This document shows positions 45,241 to 64,000 of a stretch of 64,000 nt of DNA, piece after piece. Origin of the DNA: Bolinopsis microptera (Eukaryota; Ctenophora; Tentaculata; Lobata; Bolinopsidae). Under the pieces are notes generated by a model. That model saw only the letters and a program-made list of their open reading frames with translations, was not told where the DNA came from and did not search any database. The stretch lies in contig NC_087072.1 of the NCBI RefSeq assembly GCF_026151205.1, forward strand, positions 15,352,169-15,416,168, given 5' to 3'. Both the position numbers and the translations under genes were made by a program. Position 1 is the first letter of the stretch, and each line of letters begins with the position of its first letter.

Positions 45241-46000
45241 TCTTCTAGAAATAATAATATAGAAATTTAAATTATTATTATCATTAATATTATTAAAATT
45301 CTGTGGTTAATCAGAAAAGAATACCATCGTTCAGTTTGGTTCCCAACATTCTTCGTTCCTTTTCACCCTAGATTCTAACTCTTTCCCTAACTCCAAATAT
45401 AACTCAAATCCTTTCACTTACCATTTAAACTCTAAACCTAACTGAAGACGATTTAGTATTTACATTTTACACATGTACTTTGAAAGCTCCTTCTAGGACT
45501 TTCAAACTTTTCGTATCACTTATTATATATGTTTTTAATTATCCCCCCTCCAGGCTAAAGCTAACCTTATTGGGAATTAATGTTTTGTGCACCTCGTTCT
45601 GGGTCAGCACAACAGTTATCATTAAGTTCCCTTGTGAAAAATGGGACCTATATAACTGTGAGGCACAAATCATAACTGCTAGAGATACAATGATGAATAT
45701 AACAAACAAAGCTAATATGCAATTTATCAACTCAAATGATTTTGAAGCTAGAACAATTTACTGAAGTAGGTGCAGTGTCAGACAAGAAACGTCTGCTTGT
45801 GAAATACAAGCATTAGTTAGCATTTGAGGGAACTTTCTTTAATTCACGGGTATCTTATCTATATAATAGTGTGGACTGTGGTATCTATATGATGTGGTAT
45901 CTAATTTCACTGTTACACTTGTTTTTGTACTTTTTTCGTTTAACGCAGATGACCTACTTATGATCCGGATTTAACAATTTCATCACAGCTCTCTTTCCTA
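45241..46000. other. Region upstream of the Gs-alpha N-terminal exons
   Basis: About 760 bp that probably includes promoter and 5' UTR sequence for the first Gs-alpha exon. AT-rich; TTATTATTATC runs at 45268-45290. The 94-residue open frame at 45480-45764 has no family features and I do not call it. Confidence 0.45.
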
Positions 46001-46086
46001 GGCAATGTCACATGTGATGTACGCTTGTTAGTTCCTGATCAACAGAAAATTGGCACCAGAGCTTTCTATTGATATTTTGATAGAAA

Positions 46087-64000
<17,914 letters not shown>

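Overview
This is animal nuclear DNA, AT-rich and repeat-laden, with GT-AG introns, conserved metazoan genes broken into many exons, long microsatellites and many decayed retrotransposons. The mix (PAN/apple-type receptor, pentraxin, a CR1/L2-like LINE with a zinc-finger ORF1, retroelement fragments of a kind I associate with cnidarian genomes) suggests a marine invertebrate, perhaps a cnidarian. That placement is inference. I found no bacterial or viral genes, tRNA, rRNA or CRISPR array. All exon boundaries were worked out by hand from splice signals, phase and family similarity.

Left part (1-10600). RIC8, the chaperone/exchange factor for G-protein alpha subunits, runs on the minus strand from 7327 off the left edge (8 exons seen, C-terminus missing). 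A small plus-strand pentraxin-like gene (2199-3904) lies antisense inside one RIC8 intron. Upstream of RIC8, also minus, is ABHD14 (7 exons, 32435 to 7905), an alpha/beta hydrolase with an N-terminal membrane anchor. Its introns hold an intronless minus-strand receptor-like gene (9397-10590) and most of the mobile DNA.

Middle part (10600-45300). This is a mobile-element graveyard: a foldback element with repeated GCGAC/GTAC motifs (11024-12753); LINE copy A (13020-17815); a 2.2 kb TA-flanked inverted-repeat element (18831-21029); a 5'-truncated retrotransposon with a restriction-like endonuclease, flanked by perfect 190-bp direct repeats (22482-30913) and split by a 4.6 kb foldback element, itself hit by a further transposon; LINE copy B (about 36085-40700); and a mosaic of retroelement pieces carrying two small transposons with clean target duplications (41847-43099 and 44193-44681).

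Right part (45300-64000). A G-protein alpha-s gene on the plus strand. Four different N-terminal coding exons stand in tandem (46087-48254), each with an M-x-C start and the same K-(S/A)-THRLLLLG end, all in phase with one shared exon 2 that carries the P-loop. Seven downstream exons follow, and the gene leaves the window in the switch II region. The introns carry CRE, X-box and MEF2-like motifs and large microsatellites.

The most notable biology is the Gs-alpha gene with four interchangeable membrane/beta-gamma-binding N-termini. It lies about 39 kb from RIC8, whose family folds and activates G-alpha proteins. The most notable genome structure is the 190-bp target duplication around the truncated retrotransposon.
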